DNA of 6,498 bases, from assembly GCA_902806105.1 (NCBI GenBank), contig CADCVI010000082.1, positions 5,441 through 11,938 of the forward strand, written 5' to 3'. This document shows, in pieces, positions 4,946 to 6,498 of the stretch (within the stretch, counting starts at the first letter, position 1; each line of letters begins with the position of its first letter). Source of the DNA: an uncultured Rubrobacteraceae bacterium (GTDB lineage Bacteria; Actinomycetota; Rubrobacteria; Rubrobacterales; Rubrobacteraceae). A program made the position numbers and the translations under genes. The notes beneath the pieces were generated by a model, which searched no databases, was not told the DNA's origin, and worked only from the letters and a program-made list of their open reading frames with translations.

Positions 4946-5917
4946 ATGAAGAACAAGACGAAGCTGATCCGCGCGGTATCCCTGCTGTTGGGGACCCTCG
5001 CGGTCTTCGCCGTCGTCGCCTGCGGCAACGTGGGCAGCAGCAGTAGCGGAGGCGACTCCGGTGGCGGGGGCGGCAACGGTCCTACCATCGCCGTGGGCTC
5101 GAAGAACTTCACGGAGCAGTACATCCTCGGCAACATGTACTCCGAGGCGCTCGAGAACGCCGGCTTCAACGTCGAAAGGAGCCTGAACCTCGGGAGCGAG
5201 CAGATCGCCGACCGGGCGCTCCAGAACGGCGAGATCGACCTCTACCCCGAGTACACGGGCACGGCGCTCGTGGCGATCCTCGACTACGGCGAGGAGAAAC
5301 TTGAGAACCTGGACAGCCCCGAGGCTACCTACCAGGCCGCGAAGAAGCTCTACGCCCAGCGCGAGACGCCGGACACTATGCTAAAGGCGGCAAGCTTCAA
5401 CAACACCTACGGGATCTTCGTCCGCTCGGACGTGGCCGAGGAGCGAAACCTCAAGACCCTCGCCGACCTGGCCGAAGCCTCCCCGGAGCTCACCTTCGTC
5501 TCCTACTCCGAGTTCCAGAACCGCTCGGACGGCTACCCGAACATGCAGGAGAACTACTCGGCCTTCGACTTCGAGAAGATCACCATCGCCAACCAGCTCG
5601 GGCTGCGCTACCAGGGCATCACGGGCGGCGACGAGGGCGAGGTCGGCGTGGGCTTCCTGACCGACGGCCAGCTCGCCTCCGATGAGCTGACCGTGATGGA
5701 GGACCCGAAGAGCATCTGGCCGTTCTACAACCCGGCCCCCGTCGTCCGCTCCGACACCCTGGAGAAGAACCCGAAGATGGAGAAGGTCCTTAACGAGGTC
5801 ACCGCGAGCATCGACGTGGAGACTATGCGCGAGTTGAACGGCCGGGTTGACCTCGAACAGGAGGACCCCGAGGACGTCGCCCGCGAGTACCTCGAGGAGG
5901 AGGGCCTTATCGAGTAA
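4946..5917 (+). CDS. opuCC: Osmoprotectant ABC transporter substrate-binding lipoprotein (OpuCC/OsmF type)
   Basis: This 323-residue extracytoplasmic receptor delivers the solute to the permeases. The N-terminus is a lipoprotein signal: basic MKNKTKLIR, a hydrophobic core (10-25) and a lipobox VVAC with Cys26 as the lipidation site. A Ser/Gly-rich tether (27-45) spaces the domain from the membrane. The mature domain opens with IAVGSKNFTEQYILG (48-62) and contains QIADRALQNGEIDLYPEYTGTA (86-107), the hallmark blocks of the QAT-type glycine betaine/choline receptor family. The sequence is rich in Tyr and Phe, as expected for an aromatic cage around a quaternary amine, though I cannot assign the cage residues with certainty. 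AAGGGA (4935-4940) precedes the ATG by five bases. The acidic C-terminus (EDPEDVAREYLEEEG) is unremarkable. The substrate cannot be fixed from sequence alone. Confidence 0.93.
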   Translation: MKNKTKLIRAVSLLLGTLAVFAVVACGNVGSSSSGGDSGGGGGNGPTIAVGSKNFTEQYILGNMYSEALENAGFNVERSLNLGSEQIADRALQNGEIDLYPEYTGTALVAILDYGEEKLENLDSPEATYQAAKKLYAQRETPDTMLKAASFNNTYGIFVRSDVAEERNLKTLADLAEASPELTFVSYSEFQNRSDGYPNMQENYSAFDFEKITIANQLGLRYQGITGGDEGEVGVGFLTDGQLASDELTVMEDPKSIWPFYNPAPVVRSDTLEKNPKMEKVLNEVTASIDVETMRELNGRVDLEQEDPEDVAREYLEEEGLIE

Positions 5918-5942
5918 GTCGCCCGGAAGCAGCCCCGCTACT

Positions 5943-5959
5943 AGAGGAAGGTTCCCTCT
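5943..5959 (+). other. Small stem-loop between opuCC and the next gene
   Basis: AGAGG (5943-5947) pairs with CCTCT (5955-5959) around a seven-base loop, AAGGTTC. It includes the only purine-rich ribosome-binding-like sequence in this gap. No T-run follows, so it does not look like a terminator. It might stabilise the upstream message end or mask the binding site. Confidence 0.25.
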
Positions 5960-5978
5960 GCTCCGTGCATCGGCTTTG

Positions 5979-6476
5979 ATGCTGCTCATATTTTCGGCGG
6001 TCGTCGCCGGCTGGCTCTGGCGGGCCGGCGACGGGCCGCTGCAGGCCGTTGCGCCCCCCGAGGTGCGGAACGCGCCCGAGCCGTTCTCGCCGGAGAAGAG
6101 GGCGGCCTCAGAGGAGATGGCCGCGCGCTGGGAGGCGAGCGGGCGGATGCGGGTAGGCAGCTTCGAGCGGCCGGAGACGGTACCCGAGTACGACGTGCTC
6201 GACGAGCGACGGGACGCGCGCGATGGCGCGAGGGGCGCGTGGCTCATGATAGACACCCGCTCGCACAGCGAGGAGGATTACGTTCTGATCACCCGCAACG
6301 TCAAGGCCGAGTACGCGGACCTCGACGCGGTCTCCGTCGAGTTCGTCGACATCGGGGGCGCGACCTTCTATCGGGGTGGCGCCCTGATCTTCAACACCGT
6401 GGCCGGCGCCAACTACATAGGCTACGTCTACGGCCCGCCGAACAACGAGGGCTACTACGTCGAGGCGACCGGATGA
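5979..6476 (+). CDS. Membrane-anchored or exported protein of unknown function
   Basis: This protein has 165 residues from ATG 5979. It has one N-terminal hydrophobic segment (about 1-14, longer if translation starts upstream), a Pro/Glu-rich linker (about 22-50) and a compact C-terminal domain (about 70-165). That domain contains AWLMIDTRSHSEEDYVLITRNVKAEY (87-112), DAVSVEFVD (116-124), GGALIFNT (133-140) and YIGYVYGPPNNEGYY (146-160), an alpha/beta-looking pattern with aromatic Gly-Tyr repeats. I do not recognise the family. The start is doubtful. The frame is open back to TTG 5847 inside the binding-protein gene, but between 5850 and 5976 it has no ATG, GTG or TTG. GAGGAAG (5944-5950) would suit a rare CTG at 5958. 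TTG 5976 is also possible. It lies 61 bases after the importer operon with no obvious terminator between, so cotranscription is plausible. Confidence 0.65.
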   Translation: MLLIFSAVVAGWLWRAGDGPLQAVAPPEVRNAPEPFSPEKRAASEEMAARWEASGRMRVGSFERPETVPEYDVLDERRDARDGARGAWLMIDTRSHSEEDYVLITRNVKAEYADLDAVSVEFVDIGGATFYRGGALIFNTVAGANYIGYVYGPPNNEGYYVEATG

Positions 6477-6498
6477 GAGAAGCCGCCGAATTCGCACC
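6473..6498 (+). CDS. Possible start of a further gene, cut by the window edge
   Basis: ATG 6473 overlaps the preceding TGA stop as ATGA, and GAGG (6462-6465) lies seven bases upstream. The frame reads MREAAEFA before the window ends. The four-base overlap plus ribosome binding site is typical of a coupled operon partner, but eight codons are too few to identify a product or to exclude chance. Confidence 0.4.

Noticed and set aside
5847..5978. TTG 5847 as start of the downstream unknown protein
   Set aside because: It would overlap the binding-protein gene by about 70 bases and add a Ser/Arg-rich segment typical of out-of-frame GC-rich DNA. It also has no good ribosome binding site.

Overview
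The window is a GC-rich, gene-dense bacterial chromosome segment. High-GC codon use, frequent GTG starts, start codons sitting directly after -10-like hexamers (leaderless style) and a tRNA without encoded CCA fit a deep-branching actinobacterium, possibly Rubrobacter-like. That placement is inference, because no rRNA or other phylogenetic marker is present.

Layout. At the left edge a complete tRNA-Pro(GGG) lies on the minus strand (24-97). Diverging from it is an intact 126-residue protein with the fold pattern of a serine-recombinase N-terminal domain but without its catalytic residues (158-538). Their promoters overlap. Two small membrane proteins of unknown function follow as a stop-to-start coupled pair (595-972, 973-1248). 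A minus-strand gene converges on them (1348-2451). It encodes a stand-alone FAD/NAD(P)-type oxidoreductase resembling the module that in other bacteria is fused to the N-terminus of SelD.

A divergent intergenic region (2452-2620) holds a promoter for each direction, an 18-bp operator-like palindrome, and a 26-codon upstream ORF with its own strong ribosome binding site that runs out of frame across the start of the next gene. The right half is a complete OpuC/OsmVWXY-type osmoprotectant ABC importer: ATPase (2621-3577), two permeases (3580-4269 and 4269-4925) and a lipoprotein substrate-binding subunit (4946-5917). The genes are tightly packed and look like one transcription unit. The binding protein captures a quaternary-amine solute such as glycine betaine, choline or carnitine outside the membrane, the two permeases form the channel, and the ATPase dimer powers uptake. 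The ATPase carries only one recognisable CBS motif, where classical OpuCA has two.

After the importer comes a membrane-anchored protein of unknown function (about 5979-6476). Its stop overlaps a possible further start (6473) that runs off the window. I saw no insertion sequence, CRISPR array, long repeat or strong T-tailed terminator. The least ordinary items are the inactive recombinase-fold gene with its shared promoter, and the translated leader in front of the osmoprotectant operon.
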